From: Novosphingobium sp. 9U
GTDB taxonomy: Bacteria; Pseudomonadota; Alphaproteobacteria; Sphingomonadales; Sphingomonadaceae
Length of the DNA: 45,777 nucleotides
Reading direction: 5' to 3'
Assembly (NCBI RefSeq): GCF_902506425.1
Contig: NZ_LR732540.1
Span: 1-45,777, forward strand
Program-made: the position numbers and the translations under genes
Shown: positions 16,473 through 24,325 of the stretch, piece by piece
Layout of the letters: each line of letters starts with the position of its first letter
Numbering within the stretch: the first letter of the stretch is position 1
Notes under the pieces: generated by a model
The model's database searches: none
Seen by the model: the letters and a program-made list of their open reading frames with translations, nothing else
What the model was told of the DNA's origin: nothing

Positions 16473-17711
16473 ATGACGACGACGCGAGCGGCTGCTTTAC
16501 AACGTGTGATGATCATCGGCGCCGGGCCGGTGGGATCGATCCTGGCCCTGGCGCTGCGGCAGCAGGGCGTGCCCGTGCTGCTGATCGACCAGCTCGCCGC
16601 GCCGGAGCGCGACTGCCGCGCCGCCTCTTGCCATCCGCCCACGATCGCGATCCTGGACCGGCTCGGGCTGCTGGACGATGGGCTGGAGCAGGGGCTGGTT
16701 TCGCCCGTGTTCCACTACCTCGACCGGGTCACGGGCGAGCAGGTCGGCCGCTTTGCGTTGCCCGAGATGCAGTCGCCCCCCGAGCATGCCTACGTGCTCC
16801 AGTGGGAGCAGTACAAGATCGCCGACACGGTCGCGGAACGGCTTGCGGCGGACCCAGAGGCTCAGATCCTGCGCGAGACCACGCTGCTGGGTCTCGAGCA
16901 GCAGGCCGACCGCGTGATCGCCACCGTGCGGCGCGGCGATGGATCGACCGAGCAGCTGGACGCGCCCTACGTGGTCGGTTGCGACGGCGGGCGCAGCACC
17001 GTGCGCAAGCTGTCTGGCATCGACTTCGAGGGCTTTACCTGGCCCGAGCGGTTCATCAAGATCGATACCCGCCACGACTTCACCACGCTCGGCCCCAAGA
17101 TCAGCAACCGCAACTACTTCTCCGATCCGGACGAGTGGATGAACCTGTTCAAGGCGCGGGGCGAGGACGGGTCGGGCATGTGGCGCGCAGTCAGCCCGAC
17201 GCTACCTGAGCAGGCGGACGAGGACCTGCTCTCGCCCGCGGCTATCGAGGCGCGGCTGCAGAAGTTCTGCCCCAAGCCCGGCACCTACGAGATCGTCACC
17301 GTGGCGCTCTACAACGTGCACCAGCGGATCGCCGCGACCTTCAACGAGGGGCGGGTGCTGCTGGCGGGAGACGCTGCGCACGTCAACAATCCGGTCGGCG
17401 GCATGGGCATGAACGGCGGCATCCACGACGCGATGAACCTGGCAGAGAAGCTGTCGATGATCCTGCACCACGGCGCCGAGGCCGAGCCACTGCTCGACCG
17501 CTACAGCCGTCAGCGGCGCAAGGCGCAGGTCGACGGCGTGCAGGCGCAGAGCATCGCCAACAAGCAGACCTTGGGCGAGAAGGACCCGGCCATCCGCGCG
17601 GCCAAGCTGGCCGAGATCGCGCATGCGTCGGCCACGCAGGACTTGCACGACGCCTTCATCCGGCGCGCCTGCATGATCGACAGCTACGCCGCCGCCGAAG
17701 CCACTCTCTGA
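16473..17711 (+). CDS. FAD-dependent aromatic hydroxylase (class A flavin monooxygenase)
   Basis: A 412-residue flavoprotein monooxygenase. It has GxGxxG in MIIGAGPVGSILALALRQQG, the class A DG motif in YVVGCDGGRSTVRK and the GD motif in GRVLLAGDAAHVNNPVGGMGMNGG. These enzymes add one oxygen from O2 to a phenolic or N-heteroaromatic ring using NAD(P)H. No ferredoxin or thioredoxin-like C-terminal domain (as in MhpA/PheA) is present; it ends soon after the FAD domain. The cupin gene follows after 14 bases. It could supply the second hydroxyl needed for ring cleavage, or act on a hydroxylated acid. The substrate is unknown. Confidence 0.88.
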   Translation: MTTTRAAALQRVMIIGAGPVGSILALALRQQGVPVLLIDQLAAPERDCRAASCHPPTIAILDRLGLLDDGLEQGLVSPVFHYLDRVTGEQVGRFALPEMQSPPEHAYVLQWEQYKIADTVAERLAADPEAQILRETTLLGLEQQADRVIATVRRGDGSTEQLDAPYVVGCDGGRSTVRKLSGIDFEGFTWPERFIKIDTRHDFTTLGPKISNRNYFSDPDEWMNLFKARGEDGSGMWRAVSPTLPEQADEDLLSPAAIEARLQKFCPKPGTYEIVTVALYNVHQRIAATFNEGRVLLAGDAAHVNNPVGGMGMNGGIHDAMNLAEKLSMILHHGAEAEPLLDRYSRQRRKAQVDGVQAQSIANKQTLGEKDPAIRAAKLAEIAHASATQDLHDAFIRRACMIDSYAAAEATL

Positions 17712-17725
17712 CCGGAGCCCTCGCC

Positions 17726-18247
17726 ATGCAGACCGCCCGCCACGCCCGCCCCGCCGAGATCGCCGACTGGTCGCTCGAGCAGATCATGGACCGCTACGTC
17801 GCCCGCTTTGCGGATCGGGTGCCGGACTGGAACGCGTTCTCCGACGCCAGCATCGAAGGCTATCACCGCGCACAGCACCGCTTCATCGGCGCGGGTGCCT
17901 CGGGCAAGCACGACGATGGCAGCGTGGTGCCCGCGGGCAACTTCACGCTTTCGATCATGCTGGTGCCGCCTGGGCAAGGCAACGCCGCCCACACGCATGA
18001 GGTGGAGGAGGTGTTCTTCATCCTCCAGGGCCGCTGCACGGTGTTCGTCGAGGACGAGGCGGGCACCCGGCTTTCGAAGGAGCTGGGCCCGTGGGAGCTA
18101 ATCTCGTGCCCGCCCGGCGTGATCCATGGCTATCAGAACGATACCGATGAGCCGTGTTACTTGCAGGTGGTTCTGGGGCGCGGCAAGCCGGAGGTCGCGG
18201 GATTTGCCGACCAGGCGCTGTTCGAGAAGCGTGAGGCGCATCTCTGA
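17726..18247 (+). CDS. Cupin domain protein
   Basis: A 173-residue single-cupin protein. The two cupin motifs are visible: AAHTHEVEEVFFILQGRCTVFVEDE (metal ligands His-His-Glu) and ISCPPGVIHGYQND (His). There is an N-terminal helical region of about 55 residues. It is in an operon with the FAD hydroxylase. Cupins in such clusters may be isomerases, dioxygenases or small ligand-binding helpers; the sequence does not decide. It is convergent with the LigB-like gene; the 245 bases between them hold no gene or clear terminator that I can see. Confidence 0.8.
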   Translation: MQTARHARPAEIADWSLEQIMDRYVARFADRVPDWNAFSDASIEGYHRAQHRFIGAGASGKHDDGSVVPAGNFTLSIMLVPPGQGNAAHTHEVEEVFFILQGRCTVFVEDEAGTRLSKELGPWELISCPPGVIHGYQNDTDEPCYLQVVLGRGKPEVAGFADQALFEKREAHL

Positions 18248-18492
18248 GGTGGGGGCGTCCCTGTCACACCCGTACTCCGTCAGTCCCGCGAAGCCGAATC
18301 CATCGCCTGGATCATTGGTTCGTCGCGCGCTGCTGCCCAAGCTGAGCGCGCCGCATAAGTTCGCCTCACTTCACCGTCAGCCTGTTCGAGAGCGCCAGGG
18401 ATAGATCCGCCCTCGTGGGGTCGACGAAGGTAGGTTAGGTGTGCGCGCTCTCCGCCCGCATCCCTGTGTCGACCGAACGGAGAGGGAAGAGG
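18248..18492. other. Convergent intergenic gap with no recognised feature
   Basis: 245 bases between the cupin stop and the LigB-like stop. I see no open frame with a ribosome site, no strong hairpin with a T-run, and no copy of the TATGATYGT element. Confidence 0.6.
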
Positions 18493-19305
18493 TCAGCCTG
18501 CGACCTTTAGCTCCACGCCCGCCATGCCTGTCGCCCAGGTCGGCATCGCCTCGTAGAACACCGCTTCGCCGCCAGCGCCACCGGCCGCTGCTGCAGCGAC
18601 GATCCAGGCGTTGATCTCCAGCCCACCATTGCCGGCGACCTCAAGGATTTCGGCATTGTCGCGCGCTGCCATGGCCGACAGGTCACCGGCCAGCACTTCG
18701 GCGAGGAAGGCCTGGTCCCAAGGCTCGTTGATCGTGCCTTCGCCCGGCATGCCGACCCAGTGCGACAGTCCGCCTGCGCCGAGCACGACCACCCTCTGCT
18801 CGCCCGGCAGTTGGTTCACATAAGCGCGCAGGACTTCACCCAGTTCGCGGCACTGTGCCGGGCTGGGCTCGGGATAGAACACGGTGTTCACGTAGAGCGG
18901 CACTGCCGGAATGCTGCGCGCGGGATCGACGATCCCGAGTGGGATCATCACGCCATGGTCGGGCTGGATGTCCTCGGCGGCCGAGATCTCGACACCCTGC
19001 GCGTCTGCGAAAGTCAGCAGCCCCGTGGCAAACTCAGGCGCGCCGGGGACGGGATCGCGCGGCAGGCCCATGTCGCCGAGCGGGTGAAAGGTCTCCGCCG
19101 TGCCAACCGCGAAGGGCGCCGGCGCCCCCAGGCTAAAGTTGTTGAGGTGATCGCTGGACACCACCACCAGCACGTCGGGCTCCAGCGCCCGGATGCGCCG
19201 GCCGATCTCGCGCATGCCCTGGAACACGCGCTCGGACTGCTCGTCGACCCCCTCAGGGCTACCGAGCTGGTGCGACATCGCGAAGGCGCCAACGATCTGG
19301 CCCAT
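18493..19305 (-). CDS. Class III extradiol ring-cleavage dioxygenase, large (LigB-type) subunit
   Basis: A 270-residue LigB-superfamily enzyme that opens catechol-type rings next to the diol using Fe(II). Iron and acid/base residues of the LigB fold are at the expected places: H12 in FAMSHQ, H53 in VVSSDHLNN, a catalytic His in GAGGLSHWVG and the iron Glu in NGGLEINAW. DHGVMIPL is another family block. It starts one base after the stop of the small-subunit gene. The order small-then-large and the following hydrolase logic recall CarBaBb of carbazole degradation more than LigAB of protocatechuate degradation, which has no hydrolase step. Confidence 0.9.
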   Translation of the reverse strand: MGQIVGAFAMSHQLGSPEGVDEQSERVFQGMREIGRRIRALEPDVLVVVSSDHLNNFSLGAPAPFAVGTAETFHPLGDMGLPRDPVPGAPEFATGLLTFADAQGVEISAAEDIQPDHGVMIPLGIVDPARSIPAVPLYVNTVFYPEPSPAQCRELGEVLRAYVNQLPGEQRVVVLGAGGLSHWVGMPGEGTINEPWDQAFLAEVLAGDLSAMAARDNAEILEVAGNGGLEINAWIVAAAAAGGAGGEAVFYEAMPTWATGMAGVELKVAG

Positions 19306-19306
19306 G

Positions 19307-19564
19307 TTATCTCCGGTCGAAGAAGTGGCTGATGGCGAAGAACGGCATGGTCGGCCGCCCCGACCAGATCAGCCACTTGATGACGTAGTTGCCGTGCACG
19401 CCCAGCTGCGAGATCTCGTCGCGGCTGCCTGTCAGGAGCACCGTGCGCTCATCCTCCGGCACTTGAAACCTGTCGAACAGCGCATCCGGTTCCGACTTCA
19501 CCAGGGCCCGGTCTTCGGGATGGCGTACCAGATGCTCGATCAAGGCGTGGACGGCGACGCTCAT
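19307..19564 (-). CDS. Class III extradiol dioxygenase, small (LigA-type) subunit
   Basis: An 85-residue, mainly helical protein of the LigA family (alpha subunit of protocatechuate 4,5-dioxygenase-like enzymes): AVHALIEHLVRHPEDRALVKSE..LFDRFQVPEDER and the closing GVHGNYVIKWLIWSG, equivalent to the GVHP motif of the family. It caps the active site of the LigB subunit. The start ATG 19564 overlaps the hydrolase stop (ATGA). It ends one base before the large-subunit start, so stoichiometric translation by coupling is likely. Confidence 0.85.
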   Translation of the reverse strand: MSVAVHALIEHLVRHPEDRALVKSEPDALFDRFQVPEDERTVLLTGSRDEISQLGVHGNYVIKWLIWSGRPTMPFFAISHFFDRR

Positions 19565-20385
19565 GCCGCCGGCTTGCCGAGGAAGCGCAGCACTGCGCCG
19601 CAGAAGTCCTCGGTCTGCTCGATCATCGCCCAGTGGCCGCAATGGGGGACGATGTAGCCCCAGCTGTTGGGCAGCAGCTCCAGGAAGCGATAGGCGCGCG
19701 GCAGGATCGAGACGCCGTCCTGCTTGCCGTTCACCACCAGCACCGGCTGGGTGATCGTGGTCAGGCGTTCCTCGTCGTAGTTCAGCGTGCCCTTGCGTGT
19801 CTCGGCGTTCACTGCCTCCAGCGCCGCCTTGGCTGCCTCGTCCTCGAGCAGTTGGTAGCGGTACTCCACCATCTCGCCCTGAGGCTCGTAGCCGGGCGCG
19901 GTGAGGCCGACGATGACGCGGCGCATGCCCTCGCGCGTGAAGTCGTAGTGCAGGGTCGCCGCCAGGTTGGGCGAGGGCTTGGGTGGGATCGGCAGACCGG
20001 CGCTGCCCATCAGCACCAAAGCCGAGAGCAGCTCTGGCCGGTCCAACGCCACGCCGATCGCGGTCGCACCACCCATCGAGTTGCCGACGATCGCCACGCC
20101 GGTGAGGCCCATAGCGTCGAGGAAGTCGGCCATGTGGCGGTTGCGGCCGGGCTGGTCGTAGACGTAGCTTTCCGGTGATGGCTTGTCGGTCTTGCCGAAG
20201 CCGATCATGTCGGGCGCGATCACCCGAAAATGGGGCGCGAAATGCGCGAAGCAGTCCTTCCAGTTGCCCCAGCTGTCCGCGCCAGCGCCGCCGCCGTGCA
20301 CCAGCACCAGCGGCGGACCTTCGCCCGCCTCCAGGTAGTGGGTGCGCACGCCATTCGCGTCGACGAAGTTCGAAGTGATCTCCAT
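19561..20385 (-). CDS. Alpha/beta hydrolase, meta-cleavage-product C-C hydrolase
   Basis: A 274-residue alpha/beta hydrolase of the MhpC/BphD/CarC type. Evidence: oxyanion loop VHGGGAGADSW (H30 onward), nucleophile S103 in GNSMGG, acid D223 in VNGKQDGVS and H251 in PHCGHWAMIE. GPPLVLVHGGG and DMIGFGKTDKP are typical of enzymes that hydrolyse 2-hydroxy-6-oxo-dienoates into a carboxylic acid and 2-hydroxypenta-2,4-dienoate. It lies between the Rieske oxygenase (11 bases) and the LigA-like subunit (overlap) in one operon, in pathway order. Confidence 0.9.
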   Translation of the reverse strand: MEITSNFVDANGVRTHYLEAGEGPPLVLVHGGGAGADSWGNWKDCFAHFAPHFRVIAPDMIGFGKTDKPSPESYVYDQPGRNRHMADFLDAMGLTGVAIVGNSMGGATAIGVALDRPELLSALVLMGSAGLPIPPKPSPNLAATLHYDFTREGMRRVIVGLTAPGYEPQGEMVEYRYQLLEDEAAKAALEAVNAETRKGTLNYDEERLTTITQPVLVVNGKQDGVSILPRAYRFLELLPNSWGYIVPHCGHWAMIEQTEDFCGAVLRFLGKPAA

Positions 20386-20396
20386 GCCCGTGCTCC

Positions 20397-21557
20397 TCAG
20401 CGCAGATCGATCTTCTGCTGGATGCCGCGACCATGGCGGCTGGCGAGGCGGCGCCAGGCGAGGATCGTCTCGTCCGGCTCGCACAGCATCTCGTCCACCC
20501 AGCCGTAGTCGTCGGCGTAGAACGGCTCGGTCACTTCGCGCGCCCAGATGTCGTCGCCGTTGAAGCCGTCGAGCGCGTGAGGCTTCCACGTCGCTTCGAA
20601 CTCGTTGGCGAAGTTCACCTCGTCCGCGGGCGTCGGGCAGTGCTTGCCGATCGTCTGCACGTAGAGGTGGCGGTCGGCATCGAGCGGCACGTACCACTCG
20701 AATTGCGTCAGCCCGCCGGTCGGAAAGCTGTCCACCTTGAGTACGCCGGGCAGCCAGATCGAGGTCCCAACCGAAGCCGAAGTCCCCTGCACCTGTGCCG
20801 AGCGCGGTCCGCTGACCACGATCTCGCCATCGATCACGCCGTCCCAGACGGGCTTGTGCTGCGCGAAGTCGTCCATCACGCCCTTGGGGCCGTCCTCCTC
20901 CTCGATCAGCTGCACTGCGCCAGGCAGCGGCGTGTGGCCGATCGGAAAGTTGAAGGTGCGGAAGTGGCGGAGCGTCGTGTCCTTGTGGATGAAGATGTGC
21001 AGCGCGTCGAAGCCGTTCTCCGCGCCCAGGCGCCAGTTTGAGTTCACGACGCGGTGCTTGCCCAGGATCATGACGTCATCGTCGAGGAAGCCGGGCGGCA
21101 CGTCCTTGGCAAGGTCGTGCAGCTCGTCCGCGTCGCCCAGGAACACGAAGATCAGGCCCTTCGCCTCGGTGGCCGGGTAGGTGACGATCTTGCGGCGGTT
21201 GATCAGCTTGCTCTCCGGCACCGCCAGGATGTTGACCAGCTCACCGGTCTGAAACCGGTAGGTGTAGCCGTGGTACCAGCAGGTGATCGTGTCCTTGGTG
21301 TAGCAGTCGGGCTTCTTCGACAGCGGCACGCCGCGATGCAGGCAGCGGTCGCGCATGGCGTAGACCTTGCCCTCGATCCGCTTGAGCAGCAGCCGCTCGC
21401 CCAGCAGCTCGATGACTTCCAGCTGGCCCTCGCCCAGCTCCTTGGAAAAGCGCACCGGGTACCAGTGATTGCGGAAGCCCAGCTTGGCTTCGACATAGCC
21501 CTTCCAATCGCCGACCATGCTGACGACTTCGGGATTGACCAGCGGCTCTTCGTTCAT
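20397..21557 (-). CDS. Rieske non-heme iron oxygenase, CarAa (carbazole 1,9a-dioxygenase)-like terminal oxygenase
   Basis: A 386-residue oxygenase. Rieske cluster ligands are C72/H74 (RCLHRG) and C93/H96 (TCWYHG). Mononuclear iron ligands are H187 and H191 in ENGFDALHIFIHKD with bridging D184, and an Asp in NGDDIWARE (about 335). From memory the protein resembles CarAa strikingly: KLGFRNHWYPV, TITCWYH, SIWLPGVLKV, QFEWYVP and the end AWRRLASRHGRGIQ have close counterparts there. CarAa-type oxygenases are single-subunit homotrimers and no beta-subunit gene is found here, in agreement. Substrates of relatives include carbazole and 2-oxo-quinoline. It needs an electron donor, probably the reductase at 22439. 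Confidence 0.92.
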   Translation of the reverse strand: MNEEPLVNPEVVSMVGDWKGYVEAKLGFRNHWYPVRFSKELGEGQLEVIELLGERLLLKRIEGKVYAMRDRCLHRGVPLSKKPDCYTKDTITCWYHGYTYRFQTGELVNILAVPESKLINRRKIVTYPATEAKGLIFVFLGDADELHDLAKDVPPGFLDDDVMILGKHRVVNSNWRLGAENGFDALHIFIHKDTTLRHFRTFNFPIGHTPLPGAVQLIEEEDGPKGVMDDFAQHKPVWDGVIDGEIVVSGPRSAQVQGTSASVGTSIWLPGVLKVDSFPTGGLTQFEWYVPLDADRHLYVQTIGKHCPTPADEVNFANEFEATWKPHALDGFNGDDIWAREVTEPFYADDYGWVDEMLCEPDETILAWRRLASRHGRGIQQKIDLR

Positions 21558-21583
21558 CGTAGTGTCCTCGGAAGGTAGGATTT

Positions 21584-22369
21584 TCAGCGGAAGGAGGTGG
21601 CGACAGTGCCAAGACCCTCGATGGTGGCGTGCACCGCGTCGCCGGGAGAGACGGGGCGCATCGGGCCCAGCGCTCCGGTCAGGATGACCTCGCCCGCGCA
21701 CAATGGATGGCCGAGTGCGTGGCTGGTGCGCGCCAGCCAGGCCGCGGCATTGAGCGGGCTGCCCAGGCAATCGCGGCCATGGCCTTGCGAAACGGTCTCC
21801 CCGTTGATCGTCATGGTCATCGCGCAGTTCGCCAGGTCCAGTCCATCGAGGCGCCGCGCCGGTCCGCCCAACACGACCAGTCCAGCCGAGGCATTGTCCG
21901 CCACGGTGTCGAGAATGCCGATCTTCCAATCGGCGATGCGGCTGGCGACCACTTCGAGCGAGGGCACCGCGTAAGCGGTCGCGGCGATCACGTCGGCCAC
22001 CGTGGCGTTCGCCATATCGAGGTCGGCACCCAGGATCAGCGCGACTTCGGCCTCGATCCGCGGCTGGCGCAAGTCGGCATGATCGAGCACCGCATTGTCG
22101 CCGAAGACCATGTCGTCGGTGAGATGGCCGAAGTCCGGCTGGTCGACGCCGAGCTGGCGCTGCACTGCGGGCGAGGTCAGCCCGATCTTGCGACCCACTA
22201 CGCGGCGACCTGCCGCAAGCCGTCCCCCGATCTGCAGCAACTGCACTTCATAGGCCTGCGCGATATCCGCCAGGCCTTCCGCAACAGGCGCGATCGGCTG
22301 GCCTTGGTATGCCTCGGCAAGGCGCCGGGCGATATTCGCAGACGATTGTGAAGCAACAGATTCGTTCAC
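21584..22369 (-). CDS. mhpD: 2-keto-4-pentenoate hydratase (2-hydroxypenta-2,4-dienoate hydratase)
   Basis: A 261-residue MhpD/DmpE/BphH-family enzyme that adds water to 2-hydroxypenta-2,4-dienoate to give 4-hydroxy-2-oxovalerate, the aldolase substrate. Landmarks are [31 protein letters not shown], the metal-binding [11 protein letters not shown], and NPLN-like [13 protein letters not shown]. The start is GTG 22369 after AGGGGAAGAGC; the frame opens further upstream through operator site E. It is first in the five-gene operon hydratase-Rieske-hydrolase-LigA-LigB and is divergent from the reductase. Confidence 0.92.
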   Translation of the reverse strand: MNESVASQSSANIARRLAEAYQGQPIAPVAEGLADIAQAYEVQLLQIGGRLAAGRRVVGRKIGLTSPAVQRQLGVDQPDFGHLTDDMVFGDNAVLDHADLRQPRIEAEVALILGADLDMANATVADVIAATAYAVPSLEVVASRIADWKIGILDTVADNASAGLVVLGGPARRLDGLDLANCAMTMTINGETVSQGHGRDCLGSPLNAAAWLARTSHALGHPLCAGEVILTGALGPMRPVSPGDAVHATIEGLGTVATSFR

Positions 22370-22388
22370 GCTCTTCCCCTGTATTCGA

Positions 22389-22402
22389 TATGATCGTATG
22401 AC
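22389..22402 (+). promoter_or_regulatory. Putative GntR operator, site E (hydratase / reductase divergent region)
   Basis: TATGATCGTATGAC contains TATGATCGT (22389-22397), with two TATGA half-sites 8 bases apart, and is followed by AAAC as in site D. It is in the 69-base gap between the divergent hydratase (start 22369) and reductase (start 22439), so it could control the Rieske/LigAB operon and the reductase together. Confidence 0.5.
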
Positions 22403-22438
22403 AAACATTCACCCTGCTTGTCGAGGAGGAAGTTCACG

Positions 22439-23434
22439 ATGTTTCGCGCCACGTTGCAGTTCCAGGATGGCGGATCGTTCGAACTCGATGTTCCCGAGGG
22501 GCGAACGCTGGTCGAAGCCGCGCTCGAAGCCGAGGCGCCGCTGCGGTCTGACTGCATGAGCGGCACCTGCGGCTCATGCGTCGGGCGGCTGCTGCGCGGC
22601 GAAGTGACGCGCGACCCAATGGATCAGTCGATCGTCAGCGAAGACGAGGCGGCGGCAGGCATCTACCCGACCTGCCTGACCCGCCTGGGCTCGGACGCGC
22701 GGTTCGAACTCGATTACCCACTCGATCCTTGCCCCAGTCCGCCGACGCGCATGCGCGCAGAACTGGTGTCGAGCGAGCGTGTAGCGACGACGGTGTCACG
22801 GCTGGTGATGCGGGTGGACGATCCGGACGCTTTCCGCTTCCAGCCGGGCCAATACTTGCGGCTGCGCCCGCCTGGCCTGCGTGTAGCACGTGCCTACTCG
22901 ATCGCTTCATCGCCGGCCTCGCTTCCGCTCGTCGAATTGCTGATCCGCCATGTCCCCGGCGGGCAGGTCAGCGGATGGCTCGACGGGGACGCTGCAATCC
23001 CCGGGGCGACGATGACCCTGCAAGGGCCGCTTGGCGGATTTGCGCTCGACGACCGGACCGGCCGCGCGGTGTTCGTCGTGGGCGGAACCGGACTCGCGCC
23101 GGCCATGGCGATGATCCGCGCCCATGCCGGGCGGCTGCCGATGCTGCTGTGCTTCGGCTGCACGCGGCCAGAGGAGCTGTTCCTCCATGACGAGCTGCGC
23201 GCGCTCGAGGCAGCGACGCCGGGCCTGGAGGTGCGCGTGGCGCTGATGGAAGGCGCCTCGGGCACCATCCGCGCGGGCACGGCCGTGGCGCTGCTCGCGG
23301 GCGATCCGGTCGCGGGATCGAGCTATCACTTGTGCGGCCCCCCGGCGATGGTGGATGCCGCACGCGCGGCCTTGCGCGCCGAAGGGGTCGGTCCCGAACG
23401 CATCCGCGCCGAACGATTCGCCGTCGGCGGCTGA
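22439..23434 (+). CDS. Ferredoxin-NAD(P)H reductase for the Rieske oxygenase (BenC-type fusion)
   Basis: A 331-residue fusion: an N-terminal plant-type [2Fe-2S] ferredoxin domain with C39, C44, C47 and C79 (SDCMSGTCGSC ... YPTCL), an FAD-binding barrel with RAYSIASSP (about residues 150-160), and a C-terminal NAD domain with VVGGTGLAPAMAM and the ending HLCGPPAMVDAAR. This is the layout of single-component reductases such as BenC or XylZ, which pass electrons from NADH to a Rieske oxygenase without a separate ferredoxin. The start ATG 22439 has GAGGAGGA 8 bases upstream. CarAa itself uses a separate ferredoxin and reductase, so this pairing differs from the carbazole system. Confidence 0.92.
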   Translation: MFRATLQFQDGGSFELDVPEGRTLVEAALEAEAPLRSDCMSGTCGSCVGRLLRGEVTRDPMDQSIVSEDEAAAGIYPTCLTRLGSDARFELDYPLDPCPSPPTRMRAELVSSERVATTVSRLVMRVDDPDAFRFQPGQYLRLRPPGLRVARAYSIASSPASLPLVELLIRHVPGGQVSGWLDGDAAIPGATMTLQGPLGGFALDDRTGRAVFVVGGTGLAPAMAMIRAHAGRLPMLLCFGCTRPEELFLHDELRALEAATPGLEVRVALMEGASGTIRAGTAVALLAGDPVAGSSYHLCGPPAMVDAARAALRAEGVGPERIRAERFAVGG

Positions 23435-23523
23435 GGCGGGACCGGCGCCTGTGAGCAACGAGCTGTCAGGTACTGCTCGGGACGGTCACCTCCGGCATGC
23501 CGACGGACTTTGCGTCCGCTGCT

Positions 23524-23814
23524 CTAAAGAGGTCGGTCGATCTCAAGCAGTTCCAGCGGATGGTCCAGAGTGCCCGTGCCGACGAACAGGCGGCTGACGC
23601 CAATATCCTCGGCCCACGCCACGCCGGTCGCTTCCGCTTCCTGGGCGGTGGCGAAAAGTTGCGTGTCGATGACCGACACCGATTCGTCGTCATTGTCCTG
23701 CGAGCACAACGCCGATGCGGTCAGCTTGTAGTTCCCGCCCGGCTGTTCTTCGATCCGGATGCAGTCGACATCGACGGGGGCCTGCTTGCCGATCGGTAGT
23801 CTGATGATTTCCAT
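23524..23814 (-). CDS. Small hypothetical protein
   Basis: A 96-residue soluble, acidic protein (MEIIRLPIGKQAPVDVDCIR...DDESVSVIDTQLFATAQEAEATGVAWAE) without a signal peptide, membrane helix or motif that I recognise. The central alternation of beta-like and acidic stretches and the helix ATAQEAEATGVAWAEDIG look like a compact alpha/beta domain. It is convergent with the reductase gene (89 bases apart) and lies outside the aromatic island proper. It may be a conserved sphingomonad protein. Coding is supported by its codon bias and a clean frame only. Confidence 0.6.
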   Translation of the reverse strand: MEIIRLPIGKQAPVDVDCIRIEEQPGGNYKLTASALCSQDNDDESVSVIDTQLFATAQEAEATGVAWAEDIGVSRLFVGTGTLDHPLELLEIDRPL

Positions 23815-23975
23815 CGCGCGTTCCTTGCTGTCCCTGAGGACTAACGCGGTCGAGAAGTATCGGCTCCGGACGGAGTGGCAGCACGATGAAACGCGGCGCG
23901 CTCTGGAGCGTCAATGTAGTATCGCGAGCGATGGCTGACAGGCGCCGAATGTTCAGGACGGGCCGGAACAGGCGC

Positions 23976-24067
23976 TGGCGGAGACGCCGGGATTCGAACC
24001 CGGGGTGCCCCCTTAAGAGCACGACGGTTTAGCAAACCGCTGGTTTCAGCCACTCACCCACGTCTCC
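23976..24067 (-). tRNA. tRNA-Ser (anticodon GCU)
   Basis: Reading the minus strand, the acceptor arm GGAGACG (24067-24061) pairs with CGTCTCC (23986-23980), followed by G and an encoded CCA (23978-23976). The anticodon stem-loop CGGTTTGCTAAACCG has anticodon GCT. A long variable arm follows, as expected for serine tRNAs, and the T arm holds GGTTCGAATCC. Decodes AGC/AGU. No integrase or repeated tRNA end is seen nearby. Confidence 0.97.
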
Positions 24068-24325
24068 GGATGCGGCCTTGAGGGCGCGGCTATAGCGAGG
24101 GAGGTGGAGGGCGGCAAGGGGGGTGCAGGCGTGCTCCGGCATTCATGGGCACATTTCCGTCTGTCCTTGCTCCGCCTTCGGTTGGTCGCAAAACGGAGTC
24201 GGCCAATCGCCCGTTCATTGTTCGATCAGCCGCGATCTCGTTTACCAACGGTTGGGTGCGACCAAAGGCGATTGCCGATACGTCGCGTGCGCCGGCCATG
24301 GGCGCGGGAGGGGTTTGCGAAGGCC
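24068..24325. other. Intergenic region upstream of the EipA-like gene
   Basis: 258 bases between the tRNA and the DUF1134 gene. It must contain the promoters of both (tRNA on minus, DUF1134 on plus), but I see no confident -35/-10 pair and no gene. Confidence 0.5.

Noticed and set aside
23976..24067. tRNA-Ser as the attachment site of an integrated island
   Set aside because: The aromatic island ends about 540 bases before it, no integrase is present, and no duplicated tRNA end was seen.
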